A stretch of DNA of 64,000 bases. Source: Malaya genurostris (taxonomy: Eukaryota; Arthropoda; Insecta; Diptera; Culicidae). The stretch lies in assembly GCF_030247185.1 (NCBI RefSeq), contig NC_080571.1, forward strand, positions 344,131,879-344,195,878. The letters run 5' to 3'. The number at the start of each line of letters is the position of its first letter. The first letter of the stretch is position 1. Position numbers and translations under genes: made by a program. Positions 1 through 11,793 of this stretch are shown here, in pieces. The notes beneath the pieces were generated by a model. That model made no database searches. It was not told where the DNA came from and was given only the letters and a program-made list of their open reading frames with translations.

Positions 1-709
1 ATGCTTTCTGTACAGTGGCAGCATTCTCTTCTTCAAACATTCTTCTTCGTACACCTTGGCGTTGATTGTGCCCTTCGTGAAGAAAATCGACGACCGCAAA
101 CCACAGGTACAAATTGCTTGCCAGACCAACACCTTCTGCCCAAACTTTTCCATCGCCACCGTAGTGTCAGCGTCGTCCAGGTCCTGGTACACCGATTTCA
201 TATAATATTGCGGTCCAGGCAGCGCTCGAGAGTCTTCCTTGGCGTAGGTTTCGTCGTCGATCAGGATGCATCCGTCTTTATTCTGTAGAATCCGGTTATA
301 CAGTTTTCGCGCTCTTGTTTTGGCCTGAACTTGCTGTACCAGGGACTTTTTCGGCACCTTCTGTTTCTCGTACGTTTTCAGGGACTTCCGAACTTTGATC
401 CGTTGAATCATCCCGATGCTGGTGTTGAACTGCTTGTCCAAATCCCGCGTCGACGCCGATGGGTTTTTCCTGATGTACTCAACCACTATTAAGTCCCGGT
501 CGGGCTGGCTGGGACCCGTTTTCCTACCGGATCGGGGCAAATCCTTCATGGAAAGGGTCTTACCGAACTTCTCGATAATATTTTTGACTGATTTTTATTT
601 GGTGGTTCACTTTCACCCGTTTTGCAATTTCGTTGTACGTGACACCACTTTCTGAGCACCAAGTGTGCAGAATTTTCTTTCGCGTTTCCGGATCAATTCG
701 GCTCATCAT
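1..709 (-). pseudogene. Tc1/mariner transposase, N-terminal part (ITmD37E-like), cut by window edge
   Basis: Read on the minus strand from an ATG at 707-709. The protein starts with a helix-turn-helix region (MSRIDPETRKKILHTWCSES), then a second DNA-binding part with a GRKTG hinge. The first catalytic aspartate follows in ILIDDETYAKEDSRALPG. The LPGPQYY context after the first Asp resembles the mosquito ITmD37E group of cut-and-paste transposases. The second Asp and the Glu lie beyond position 1, so the D37E spacing cannot be verified. A frame change near 595-605, just after VKVNHQ, breaks the ORF, so this copy is inactive. Sequence from 710 to about 870 is probably its terminal region, but I could not fix the terminal repeat. 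It could instead be another Tc1/mariner subfamily. Confidence 0.75.
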
Positions 710-869
710 TGAAACGATAAACCGTACCAAAACCAATCGATTGCGCAGCTGTTATTGACATGTAAACAAACATGTCACCGCAAAACACGCTGCAAAAAAT
801 GGAGCCATTTCAGAGTAATAACTAATTGAATGTTGCTAACTACTTATCGATACACTCCTTAGGAGTCAG

Positions 870-1668
870 TTGAAATATGGAGGCGTTACCTTACCTGTTT
901 TCTACGTTGATATTCTGCTTTGAAAATAAACTTTTGGTAATTTTTTGTTTGTTGGTAATCTGTATTCCAGGTTAAAAATCTGCAATCTGTAATTGGCTTA
1001 TGTTCCTTCGACATGCACATAACATGACAATGTTTAATTTCAGCCTCAGCAGTCAGTGAGCGCGAAAATGTGAATTTTTGTCTTAACTAAAAAAAACAAT
1101 TGAAATTTATTTCACTTTTTTCTCATCATTTTTCATATTGCCTTAACAAAATCAGTAAATTTAAGATGAATTATATTTTTCATGTACGAAACAGTTGTAA
1201 GATGTGAAAAAGGCCAAAGAATTCCATTTACATACAATATTTAATTATGTTTTATTGTTTCCTGCGTCAAAATGTGACTGGTGCACTCCAAGCTAGATTG
1301 CGGCCGTATAAGCTGCGATTATCACCTCAAACCAAATGCGTTTTGTTACTGAAAGTTGTAGCTTTCGAACAGTATATATATTATATTTTCCATACTATAT
1401 ATTGCGTAAGACCAAGAGTGATCAATTTTACTCCCCCCTCCCCCGTATATTTCTGGATTATATAATATTATTGTATATGCTTAAAAATCATACACGCAAC
1501 TTGGATTTCTAAAGTTCTTAAATGCTCTTTTATGAAATAATCATTCATATTTTCTTCAATTTCGTTATGCCTGAGTCCAATATCAATTTTTAGCAATATT
1601 CATAAAATTGCATTAGTTTGATTCCGTGTGACTCGATGTTAATGGAAGATATCCAAATTTATTTCAAA
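870..1668. other. A/T-rich intergenic stretch, no gene seen
   Basis: No ORF with recognisable domains, no RNA gene and no long repeat is visible. The short open frame near 1247-1465 shows no family resemblance and no coding character. Confidence 0.5.
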
Positions 1669-1932
1669 CAATTCTCGGTTAATTTTTCAAAAGGGCGTAT
1701 AAGCAAGTGACAGTTTCTTTTTGTTTACTTTCTCTTCTATTAACTACCAAGCGGTTTCCACGTTTATCACTCAACTCTTTGCATGAAATGATACCCGAAA
1801 CTTTCGACTTTCAAGCAGAATAGTGATATCAAAGAAAATTTTTTAATCACATCACAATAACCGAAAGAGAGAGTGATTGAAAAGAAACTGTCACTGGCTT
1901 ATACGCCCTTTTGAAAAATTACCCGAGAATTG
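1669..1932. mobile_element. MITE, about 264 bp, with about 50-bp terminal inverted repeats
   Basis: The left end begins caattctcggttaatttttc and the right end is its near-perfect reverse complement, including the block aaaagggcgtataagcaagt with one mismatch. The inverted match runs about 50 bp. There is no coding capacity. A diverged relative lies at 9448-9627, sharing the inner gacagttt block. Target duplication is unclear, so the superfamily is not assigned. Confidence 0.8.
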
Positions 1933-2354
1933 TGGTGCGTGAATGAAAGAAAAGTTATTTTTTAATGATGGATACTTTCGTTCGGTTCAAACCCACTTAG
2001 AAAAAAACGTTCAACGGTGGTCCTTCATTGGTCCAATACGTTGGATCATTGGTCCAATGAAAGTCCAATCATTCGTTCAACGGGAGGCCAACACGGGACC
2101 TTCGTTTGCCATTTTTAACATGAGGAGTTGGAGCCCCGTTGGACTAGTTTTACTGCAGAATTTTTGAAGTTTTCTCCACTTATTTGTTTAAACTAACAAT
2201 ACATACCTGCACAATACTTCTACTTCACGTAGAATAACAACAAATTTTCTTTCTATGTAAAGATAACACTTAATTTTCACACTATTTTTGCAACAGAAAA
2301 AACAACAACAAACCGTTCCAGCAAATTGAACGAATATTTCGTGCAATATGTCGT
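1933..2354. other. Repeat-like stretch without a gene
   Basis: Contains short imperfect inverted motifs (for example cattggtccaatacgttgga near 2025) and two gttcaac-type boxes, as in non-autonomous elements. No boundary could be fixed and no gene is seen. Confidence 0.35.
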
Positions 2355-3540
2355 TCAACATGCGCTCAAAAAACCAACAAAATTGAACGGCCTGCTGAGA
2401 GGGAATTGAATTGGTTCCGTTGGCCGTACGAGGTAAAATACACTGGTGGCGTGATAAGCCGTTTTTGGTTGTGTTGGTAATTTTCCCATGAAATTAAGTA
2501 TGGCGCCAGAATCCATGCATATGTAAGAATCCCTGATTTCCTTCACCACAATCTGACATGCATCCATCAACATTGTAACCCGCATTATAAGGAGAAATTA
2601 GAGTTTTGAGTATCTCTACGGTCATCTTTTGTGTCGAATGCTGCATAGGCAACTTCGGTGTATTTATGAGGACCTAATGCGATGTCGTTTCTACTATCGT
2701 ACTCGAATGTATTATCGACAGATCAAAGCTCTAAATGGTAACGCATTCTTTTTCTGGTATAGCAGCAGCAATTTTCATCAATTTTAAAACATCTTCGTGT
2801 ACTCCTTCATGCATTTTTATGCATGATCCCCATTCTTGCATGGTATTTAACGAGGGAAGTCGGAACTTAAGTTCTTCTTTAAGGAGTTTTCATGTTAAAA
2901 TTTCACAATATCGGCGCAGATGAATATTAGTAATAACCATGATCATCAAAAGATGTGCAGTTCTTTAGTTCGGATAGTAAAAGCGGTGGCGATTTCTTTT
3001 GCCGTCCAACAAACTTTTTTCTTACGTCCAAGGAGAAGATCTAATTGATTAGCGGTAAGGATGTCTTTCAACGCTTCTTTTATCCGCTTCACAACTACTT
3101 CTACCCTTACATTGTTCAGTTCTTCCCATGCTGCTCTAAGTGTAACTATTCGTTCTTCTTTTCCAACCATTTCTTTCTGCTTCTGCTTCAAATATTCAGT
3201 AAACGACAATCGTTCTTTTTGTAACGTCTCTTGAAGCTCCGAGATATCATGCGCAAAGATCATTTGGTTTAAACTTATCTCTTCTGCATACTGCCTTTCG
3301 ACTTGTTCTTCGACATGACTAACTGCTTCGAACAGCAGATTGAAACTGTAATAGTTGGCATCTATATCATTGGCATACCAGTTGTTCGCATTGCGTTCGT
3401 TAAGCAATAGTTGAAAAGTTCTTAAATTATTATTACTGTATCAACCGAATGTCTCAGAGCGACTTACACAGTGGGAATCAGAAGATAGATCATTTCCTCG
3501 AGTTTGACGATTGAAGCATCCCGGAACAAAACACCGTATT
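2355..3540 (-). pseudogene. P-element-like (THAP/P superfamily) transposase relic
   Basis: The longest open part (2946-3407, minus) starts with a coiled-coil-like stretch. It ends with LLLGRKKKVCWTAKEIATAF, which matches the HTH-like block before the catalytic domain of P-element and THAP9 transposases (a short L/K-rich segment, then W-x-x-x-E-I-x-x-A-f-t-l-R). Downstream on the same strand, in shifted frames, come FRLPSLNTMQEWGSCIKMHE and VDGCMSDCGEGNQGF. These fit the conserved LPS-x-x-T-x-x-W and V-x-x-x-x-x-D-x-x-x-x-N blocks of that family. Just upstream (about 3480-3540) RCFVPGCFN could be the remnant of a THAP zinc finger, but that is weak. At least three frame changes and several stops make it inactive. 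Confidence 0.6.
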
Positions 3541-3918
3541 GTACTGTCAATATTTCCGCAAATAGAACAAACTCTAAATATTTTCATAAAACAAAATGCC
3601 ATGTTTATGTTTTTTTATCCTTTTCACATCTCTGTTATTCCGAAATATAACGAAAACCGCACTAAACACATAAAGCAACGTGGTCACCAGTGTATTTTAC
3701 ATCGTGTGTGAGCCGTGCGCCCCCGTTTGTGACAAGCGTTACCGTTTAGCTCGATCAAAGCAACCCTGAACTCTCTAGCGCATGACATTTCTCACACTAC
3801 CGTATCGAAGTATCCGGATAATTAAAGTTTTTGTTTACAAATAATTACGTTCCGCATGTTCCTTTTGGAACTATAAGAAATATAAAATTTTAGTGTCCTG
3901 CGACTCAAATCAGTCGTG

Positions 3919-6171
3919 ATGAATCTTCTTCCAAAAACTACAACTGAATTTGGATCTACTGAATATTGGAACCAATTTTTCAAAAAACGAGGACAAAAAG
4001 CATTTGAATGGTAACAGTACAGGTAGTATGCGTAAATATTTTTCTGCATCCTATTATTTGTCTTTTCAAGGTACGGTGAATATCTGGAGTTATGTGAGCA
4101 GCTTAATAAGTACGTCAAAGTGAAAGACGAAATCCTCATTGTTGGTTGCGGGAATTCGAAATTAAGCTTGGATTTGTACGATGTTGGGTTCAAGTAAGTG
4201 TTACATTACACAAAAAAAGAAGCTCATATACATTGTTCCGATATTACTCAGAAAAATCACCAACATCGATATTTCGCCAGTGGTCATCAAGCAGATGCAG
4301 GAAGCCAACAAAATCGAACGACCGGACATGCTGTGGTATCACATGGATGCCACCGCGATGAAGTTCAGTGAGGAAAAGTATTCTGTTGTGCTGGATAAAG
4401 GAACGCTTGATGCATTGTTCACGGATGAATCGAATTCGACGGTCGACACCGTCCGAAGGTATTTATCCGAAATCGTCCGAGTGCTGCGCGTTGGCGGTCG
4501 ATACGTGGGCATTTCCTTGCTGCAAGAGCATATTTTGCGAGAGTTGTTGACATTTTTCCCAGAAAATGAGTTCGTGTTTCGTGTGGTACGATGCTGGGAA
4601 GCTGAGAAGAAAACTGCCACGGACAATAGCGACGGTTCAACCATGCCCGTGTTTATGGTTGTGGCAACCAAGTTCAAAAAGTTACCAATGAAAGTGTACG
4701 AGCTGTGTATGACGAATGAACAGATTCAGCGCGTACAAAAACCAGAAGAAATTGTCCTTTCGGTCGCATGTGCCCAGAAGGCAGCCATGATTTGCAACGG
4801 TTTGGCTCGGGGAAGCATTGCCGGTTTGAACGAGATTTCTTTGGATCTCCATAAGCCAGGAGAAGATGTACCTCGCTATACTATTCACGTACTCGATCAG
4901 GCACCGGTACGAGGTAACGGAAAGTATGCCGCCTTTATTGTGCCACAGGGACGCGAAACCGAGTGGTTGTTTTCAACGCCGAAAGGTAGACAAAAACTGC
5001 TCGCCTCCGCCGGTCACAATCGATTGGCCACAGTTTCGATGCATCGTGGGCAAACTTATAGCAGCCAGGATGCCGTCAAGGACGAACTGTCCGAAAGTAT
5101 CAGATCGCTGGCCCCTGGTGGACTACAAGCACAGGTTCGATTCTGGTTCTGTTCAAAACATGCTCAATTCGGTGGTTTGAATTTCAGATTCCTTACCTTT
5201 CACTCGGGACAGACGTAGGCAAGCGAGAAACCATCTTCAGCGGTCACAGCACCTTGTCCGGAGATTATATCATCGAAGAAGTTCTAGGGAATGACAATAA
5301 GATTTTCCGAAGACTCGTTTTTCTCAACAATCAATTTGTGATACAATCGGAAGCCGCTATCAAAGTACAGAAAATCAAGGGAAAATCGAAGAAAATTGTC
5401 GATCCCGGTTATTTGGCATGCCAGCATCACTTGTATATGACGATTGGGGTTCAACTAGCCGCAAGCTTAACCACAGATGCTAGTAAAAAGTCTCTGGACA
5501 ATGTGATGGTGGTTGGCCTTGGTGGAGGCGGTCTCTGTACGTTCATTCATCAATGTTTAAGGTATGCTTGGTTTGATTTGTCGAGTCGATCTAGGATTTA
5601 TTTCGAACATTGCAGAAACACCAACCTGGTGGCCGTTGAGATTGACCCGGAAATGCTATCGGTGGCTACCAATTACTTCGGTTTGACACTGGACAATCGA
5701 TTGAAGGTGGAAGTAAAAGACGGACTTGACTACTTGAACGATGGCGTCCGAGCTGGTTCGGAGGAACATTTCAAGGCGATTCTGATTGACGTTGATAGCA
5801 AAGATGCCACCCAGGGAATGAGTTGTCCACCGAAGGCTTTCGTGGAGCAGCCGGTTTTGGAAAATTGTAAAAAGTTACTGGCCGGTGATGGAATGTTTGT
5901 TCTGAACCTAGTTTGTCGCGATGACTGCCTAAGGGAGAAGGTTGTGGAGGGATTGAAACAGGTGTTCCAATTTGTTTTGTCCTACAAACTGGAGGAAGAC
6001 GTAAATGAAATATTTTACTGCACGGACAACGATGCATTGGACTCGGGGGCAAGCTGGCAGGCGGCAATGAAACGATCCGCTCAGGAAATAAATGCCCTAG
6101 CCAAGAGGTTTCGACTCAGCGGAAGCGATCTAGTCGATCTGGATGAACTTGTTGAAGGGTTGACGCTCTGA
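3919..6171 (+). CDS. METTL13: METTL13-like methyltransferase (eEF1A lysine and N-terminal methyltransferase), five exons
   Basis: Exons by splice sites and frame are 3919-4010, 4071-4193, 4252-5134, 5188-5561 and 5616-6171. The four introns are 53-60 bp, all GT-AG. The product is 675 residues, close to the roughly 700 of animal METTL13. The N-terminal seven-beta-strand methyltransferase has the SAM loop VGCGNS (about residues 55-60), acidic D78 and the family signature LDKGTLDA (about 119-126). The C-terminal half is a second, spermidine-synthase-like methyltransferase with VGLGGGG (about 474), VAVEIDPEM and ILIDVDSKD. Human METTL13 methylates the N-terminus and Lys55 of elongation factor eEF1A in the cytoplasm; the same role here is inferred. 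The start is the first ATG of the only frame that splices through. No frameshift or stop is seen. It is the only clear host gene in the window, and transposon relics flank it on both sides. Confidence 0.93.
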
Positions 6172-6770
6172 TAAATGAACCAAACCGGAAGGATGTTCTT
6201 TTTAGTTTCTATAGAGAAATGCCTTAACAGTGGTATTAATATTTCCTAGGTTTATTCACTATTATCAACAATATCGAACGCAAGGACAATATCTACTGTC
6301 GACTCACTGTTAATACAAACTTACGGTTTCACTATCAAAACACATACGTTAAAGTTACCTATAAATATCAATGGGTTAACAGATATTTTTTCTTATGTTC
6401 TACAGCTTCGCACATAATTATTATTATTTATCCTACATCTACATGCCATATTTTTACTGTTCGGAGAGGTTTGCTATAATTTTGCACTATAACCAATTCG
6501 GAAGTATTTTTCCATACTCAACAACATCGCAAAGCATTTTTATTTTCTTCGTTAGCAAGGGTACTTGGATTGGATGGAACCTCTCGTTTTTGCCATAACG
6601 CAGCGAGCATTTTTTAAATTCAACAAACACACAAACAAATTCAAGATCATAGGAGGCCTAGATTGGCAAGTAACAGTAGAAAAATTTACCTGTCAATATT
6701 AAACGTGTACTAGTCAAGACGAACAAAACCGTTGAATTTGGGAAGTTTCTTTCAGGGTGATATCCTAATG
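6172..6770. other. 3' flank of METTL13-like gene, no second gene seen
   Basis: A/T-rich, with no recognisable coding domain. No strong AATAAA signal is evident soon after the stop codon, so the transcript end is not placed. Confidence 0.4.
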
Positions 6771-7006
6771 TCGTTTTCGCTTGATACCAAACCTAACCCA
6801 GTTTCCACCCTAACTGCTGTCAAACCGTTTGTTTAAAGCTAGTTTTAACGTTGTTGAACTGAAAATCGAGTCAGTTTCGAACCTGATTTTTATATCAGGT
6901 TTGCTCAAACCCCCGTTGGTAAGTACGAAATCAACAGAGTTTAGTGAAAAGTGTCTGTTTCATGAAACTACCCTGGGTCAGTTTCAGTTTTCTCAAGCGA
7001 AAACGA
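6771..7006. mobile_element. MITE candidate, about 236 bp
   Basis: The ends are inverted copies (tcgttttcgcttga on the left, tcaagcgaaaacga on the right). Weaker inverted similarity continues inward through aacccagttt and aaactgacccaggg. Bases next to the ends are compatible with a TA target. Non-coding; the short plus-strand ORF inside has no known similarity. Confidence 0.6.
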
Positions 7007-8107
7007 TATAGAACTATCCGTTCAGCACGGATCAACTTCCAAAGTAGGGCGGAACTAACACGAACAGAGAATGAAGATGAACACCAGTGAATGTTTTGAA
7101 TTTTAGTTCAATTCCTATTTTTGAATTATGAATTATTGGTTATCTTTTGAAACGCAACTGAATAAATCAACGAAATGATAGTTTCGAGCCCACCGATTTG
7201 TTTACAGCTATGCTCCTTGTCTGAATAGAGCGCTATTCATACTAGGTCGTGGTTCTGGTAGCTGGATCCGGGGCATTCACGGCTCAAATGGTCTGATTAA
7301 CTAGAGTATATTACCCAATGGATTTACTGACGGCAAAACATCTCATCCGACAAGATACGATTCTCAGGCCATTAGTCAAGCAACCAATGGCTAGTAAAGG
7401 CGTTCCAGCTGACAACTAATTTATGCCGCATGTCTCGATGTTTCTCTGCAAATCTGAAACCCTACTGTGAAGATTGGAGTGTTGACTCAGATGAATTGAT
7501 TGAGGATGGTATCAGACTGAGTCATCAATTGACTTCTCTCCTATCAACAATAGGAAGCAACCCCAACCCTAGCGTGGATCTACAAAAGATTTTATAGGCG
7601 GAGAGTGTGACGAAGAAGACAAATGCTTCCTTGATTTAGATACAAATCAAGACGTAATTCTTACGGAAAATATAAGAAAGCGGTACGCGCGATAGCAGCA
7701 AGGATACGCCAGGAGTACGGGTGAGAAATTGCAACCATCCAGCCCAATGTATTCCATCTTTATTTTGTATTTTACTTCGCCAGTAACTTCGATAGGAATA
7801 AAACAGAAACATATCTGGCTAACGGTGATGAAAGTGATCAGTCTTGCATCAAAATTCGTGCAATTTTCTTGAAAAATCAACACAATTTATTTAAACTTCT
7901 TGCTTTTTCCAATAATGCTCTTAAGCGCAACTTTCACGTCATATTCGACGATTATTGGTGGTGTTTTGTAGTTTTCTTACAAATAAAATTAAAATAATTA
8001 TTTTTCGAACTATTCAATCTTTTTCAAGACTACCACTGAATCAGTCTTTAAAGGCTATCTGGAAAATCAGTCCTTCTTAAAAACTTATGCAAATTAGGAG
8101 TGTATTC
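7007..8107. other. Gene-less stretch
   Basis: A short open frame near 7434-7600 has a coding-like composition but no domain I recognise. It may be a retroelement scrap. Nothing else could be supported. Confidence 0.35.
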
Positions 8108-8485
8108 TAGAAATGGGCAAAATCGTTCATTTTAAAGAACTGTTGAAAACCTGATAGTTGTACCGAAAGAATTAGTTCTATTGAACCGTTCTTTCGTTTT
8201 TCGGAAACTTTGTATGTTTTTTCGAAAATAATATGAGAGCTAGAAATTATTTTTTGTACTAAACAGATTCAATAATAGTGAAGTCTTTTTGCATGTGTTC
8301 TACCAATAATCACTATCTTTTGTATACTTATTAAAATTTCGCGAAATTTTACCAGATTCATCAAACCAGCAAACTATTCTATTGAGAAGAATAGAGAGCT
8401 ATCATTCTTCAATAAAGAACTCCAGTTCACTCAATCTTCGAGGAGAACTAGTTCTTTTGGACCATATGCGGACTGCCCATCTCTA
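8108..8485. mobile_element. hAT-type MITE, 378 bp, with 8-bp target duplication
   Basis: The element begins tagaaatgggca and ends tgcccatctcta, inverted copies of each other. It is flanked by a perfect 8-bp duplication, gtgtattc (8100-8107 and 8486-8493). Eight-base duplications are the hallmark of the hAT superfamily. The interior has inverted runs of gttctt/aagaac and no coding capacity. Confidence 0.82.
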
Positions 8486-8637
8486 GTGTATTCCAAAACT
8501 ATTTTAGCCTTTTATAGTATAAGGTTAAAAATTAAAAATGAATTAACTAAAGCACAACACTCCTCCCGCAAACCCGATTCCTTCTAACAACCAGTGGCGT
8601 CTCGTGACAAAAATTACGGGTTGTGTACTGCTTATAT

Positions 8638-8801
8638 CAGCCCGGGTTGGCGGTTCAATGCATAGAGCACTGGTCTCACAATCCAGTTGTCGTATGTTCG
8701 AATCTCGACCTGGAAGGATTCTTAGTGTCAGTAGGATCGTAGCACTAGCCATGCAATGAAATTCCACGGAAGGAATGTAATTCCAGGACTTTGCTTTTTG
8801 C
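8638..8801 (+). mobile_element. tRNA-derived SINE (Feilai-like)
   Basis: The head contains a pol III A-box-like stretch (ttggcggttcaatgcatag) and a good B box (tgttcgaatctcga), followed by a tRNA-unrelated body and the tail aggactttgc. It is flanked by a perfect 11-bp duplication, actgcttatat (8627-8637 and 8802-8812), showing target-primed insertion by LINE machinery. A longer relative lies on the minus strand at about 13676-13895. The match to the Aedes Feilai family is by recollection and untested. Confidence 0.8.
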
Positions 8802-8812
8802 ACTGCTTATAT

Positions 8813-9447
8813 GGTATGATATCAGAACCGTTTCGACGTTGCAACTGACACAGCAATTTGTTTTCAACTACCATAAGCATAAGCCCCTGAAGCATCTCCT
8901 GAATGTGTGCATACAAGTTCTCACAGAGCCTATTTGACTAGTTGTGCACAAGGTGCACATAAGGACGAGAGGCCATTGCTAGCAACATATACGATATTCT
9001 TTCAGAGTTGGGTTTTGGCGAGAAAACAAAATCCTTCTAGAATTCTTAAAATGTACGCTTGTCACTTTGGAAAAAACAACAACAATCTATGCCTCTAGTG
9101 ACTGAGATGATCTAAATTTGATTCTCCTATCATCGACACTGAACAGGCTCTTCCGAACTCTGAAAAACCAGTTTCAGCTGTCAAGGAAGGAAATCAAATA
9201 CTCCCTGCAAACGGTAAATAAAATGAAAGTCGACAGCTCGATTTTGTGAATCCTATTGAAATCAATACCAAGATTACTAAACAAGTATTATCACAATTTG
9301 ACATTACTGAGACAAATTTTGGTGAAATTGGGGAAATCATTGGCTGGCAACTAAAAACACGGCTCCTTAGAATTCTTTAAAAAAAATCAAACATGTCACC
9401 TGATGTTACTTTTACCATTATGCATACTTATTCTGAAATTCGAAGGA
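8813..9447. other. Gene-less stretch
   Basis: No coding domain, RNA gene or repeat boundary identified. Confidence 0.35.
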
Positions 9448-9627
9448 AAACACTAGAAAAGGTCCTAAGTGCAAATGACAGTTCCTCTATCTTACACTTT
9501 GCATAGAATAACGACTGAAACTATCAACTTTCGATTTGCTGTTAAAAAAATGTTGGAAAGGAATAATTGAAAGAGAAAATAAACAAAGAGAAACTGTCAT
9601 TTACACTTGGAATCTTTTCTAATATTT
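9448..9627. mobile_element. MITE, 180 bp, related to the one at 1669-1932
   Basis: The left end (aaacactagaaaaggtccta onward) and the right end are inverted copies over about 36 bp, with the shared block gcaaatgacagtt / aactgtcattt. The inner gacagttt block and the aagagaaa/aaacaaa interior resemble the 1669-1932 element. Confidence 0.75.
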
Positions 9628-9895
9628 GTCGAGATTTAATAGAAATCCAGCAGAAGCATCCAAATTATCCTTATTTTTCATTATGAGCATTCATTTTGCT
9701 GTGATTGATGACAACTAAGAAAGCTCTTATTGATATAAAATTGCAAAGGTGTTGGCTCCATTGAACCTGTGAGGGACAATATGAAGTTTTAAAACTTGTA
9801 CTGAACTTCTACTTCAAATGGCCTTCATCTTTTCATTTGTTGTATCAGGAAAATCATGATGCTGAAAATCGTTACTAAAATTAGGACTAGTAAAT

Positions 9896-9992
9896 TTTTT
9901 TCCCGGATTTGCACTAAAATTTCCGACTTTTTCCCGGTTTTTCCCGGTAAAACCAAATTCCCGACTATTTCCCGGTTTTCCCGGTCACTTGC
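9896..9992. repeat. Short interspersed array of TTTCCCGG motifs
   Basis: At least five copies of a tttcccgg(t/a) motif with variable spacers, for example tttttcccggtttttcccgg. This is a simple degenerate repeat, not a gene. Confidence 0.7.
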
Positions 9993-10010
9993 CAATCTGT
10001 ACAATATTTT

Positions 10011-10382
10011 GCAGATGATATACCGGAAGGAGAAAGCGAAAGACCACTGCTCAATACCGTATTAATGAAGTTGAAGGGGAAAGCATCCGGATCTATCAAT
10101 AAAATACGGGCAAATACATGGGAGGCTATGTTTCACAACCTGAAACGTGAATTCAGCAGAAAAAGTTCGAGTGGGGATATCCAACAGAAAGTGGAAACAC
10201 TTGAGCAGCGGCAGACAGAGTTTTTTACAGCATACACCAACAGAGCATTACACATTTATGAGTGTATCGAGGAGATGCAGGGAGATAATCAAACTGAGAT
10301 CACGTATGCAGAAAAATGTTTGAGAAGCCACTTCATTGGAGGATTGAGAAACAAGAGTTTGAAGCAAGTGGCAAAAAGTTAA
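10011..10382 (+). pseudogene. Ty3/Gypsy gag (capsid) fragment
   Basis: In frame from 10014, the sequence reads DDIPEGESERPLLNTVLMKL and then a KGKASGSINKIRANTWEA block, typical of the capsid core of insect Gypsy gag (a small-loop K-l-x-G-k-A, then a W). The frame ends at a stop after GGLRNKSLKQVAKS. The gag start, nucleocapsid and pol are missing, so this is a piece of an element broken up by later rearrangement. Confidence 0.65.
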
Positions 10383-11330
10383 AGAAAACACCGCGATTAT
10401 ATTTACAAAAGTGGCCATACTAGCATGAAGGCCTAAGAAGTTTTTTTTTTGTCGCCTTCGTTGAAGAGACAAGAAAATCACGACCAGCTGAACAGTTAGC
10501 ACTGGTGTAGGTCAAGGTGACCAACCGAACCTCACGCGTATGAGCGAAAGAATCGGTAATCTGACGCATCATTTTCCGAATAAGCAAAGGTAGCCGTCTG
10601 ACATAACAAACATAACAAAGCAAGTCAGTGAGTTAGGCACCAGAAGTACATGCCACGAAGTAGTTATTTAAAAAAGGTGGTAAACCAAACCGTATGGGCG
10701 GAGCCTACGGAAAAATGCGTTGCTAGGCGACACACCAAAGCAATCGCGGTCATATTTGTGGCTAAAAGTCGGGCAACCAAAATAAGAACAGAGCACGGGG
10801 ACAAGAAGCGGTACGAGACAATAATAATAATAAGCCGGCATTGACTTTGAGTCGCGTACGGTAAACAATAACGGTCAACCACGAGTATGGTATGATGTTT
10901 CGTTGCAGCATATGCCGTCAACCATTATAGCAGAATTATTCTTGCCTAGATATGATCTTGCAGTGAAGTCAAGAGCATTGGTACAGTGGTACTAATAAAA
11001 GTGGATCGCACTCATATATTGGGGTTCGGACCACAGTTCGCAATTTTGTAAGAGAAAGTACACGTGACGTATCGTATCGAGTTTGACTTCATAGACGCCA
11101 AGTCGGCAATTAATAAACCAACACGCTATTCTTTTTTCTCGGACGTATATATGACAGTATTACGCAACTGAATTTAATTATTATTAAAGTTATTAAGAAA
11201 GCTATTTGATTCAGATGAAGTAGACAAGTATAGAGAACCACTACACTTTTCGCCAGGTGAGTGTGTGTGTTTTGTTTTTTTTCTGTTTGGGAATTTTGAT
11301 TAAGAAAATGTGGGTCTATAGCAAGGACTC
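10383..11330. other. Probable LTR and leader remnants, no gene
   Basis: The sequence just before 11331 looks like the 5' leader of an LTR element: an A/T-rich block, then a gt-rich run at about 11260-11275. No matching second LTR was found nearby. Short ORFs around 10650 show no recognisable family. Confidence 0.35.
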
Positions 11331-11729
11331 GTGAGAAATTTCAAGGTGTCCCCGCAAATGGACAGACTGAGCGAATTCGAAGAGTACATAAAAAGAGAAC
11401 ACGATAATGTGTATAAAAACAAAACAGGACCGAGATCATTACAAGGCGTGTTAGGAAAAACTCAAGCGCTGAAAGAAGCCTTCGAGGAATATACCAATCT
11501 AGTGGAGCGTTGCGAATTTCGCTTAACAATTGATGATTGGAACAATTTAACAGATCGATATATTATTATAAAGGAGAAGTCGATAAAGATATTGAGCGGT
11601 TCAATCGTAATAGACCCAAATCCAGACCGCCCAGCAACACGCAGAGAAAGCATATCTGGGAAAATTAGCAGAAAAGAGACGCTAATAGAACGGCGGAGAA
11701 CTCAATCAGGTGGTGGGAGTAAGAAATAA
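11331..11729 (+). CDS. Probable Gypsy gag N-terminal leader, cut off downstream
   Basis: A 132-residue ORF; a second ATG (MDRLSEFEEYIK) may be the true start. It contains YKNKTGPRSLQGVLGKTQAL and then a charged helical region, ending in a basic Ser/Arg-rich tail (ETLIERRRTQSGGGSKK). Position after an LTR-like leader, and general resemblance to the N-terminal part of insect Gypsy gag, suggest that role. No capsid core follows; the viral relic begins about 60 bp downstream. It could also be an unrelated viral ORF. Confidence 0.4.
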   Translation: MRNFKVSPQMDRLSEFEEYIKREHDNVYKNKTGPRSLQGVLGKTQALKEAFEEYTNLVERCEFRLTIDDWNNLTDRYIIIKEKSIKILSGSIVIDPNPDRPATRRESISGKISRKETLIERRRTQSGGGSKK

Positions 11730-11793
11730 AACAATAGTTTCGCAAAGGGATAGTAATTTTGATCTATTGTATCTTGATTAAATAATTGTCAAT

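Noticed and set aside
4146..5180. Alternative ORFs on both strands overlapping the METTL13 exons
   Set aside because: They are other-frame shadows; only the spliced plus-strand frame shows family motifs.
8638..8750. A genuine tRNA gene
   Set aside because: A- and B-box-like motifs are present, but the cloverleaf is degenerate, the body is SINE-like and an 11-bp target duplication flanks the whole 164-bp unit.
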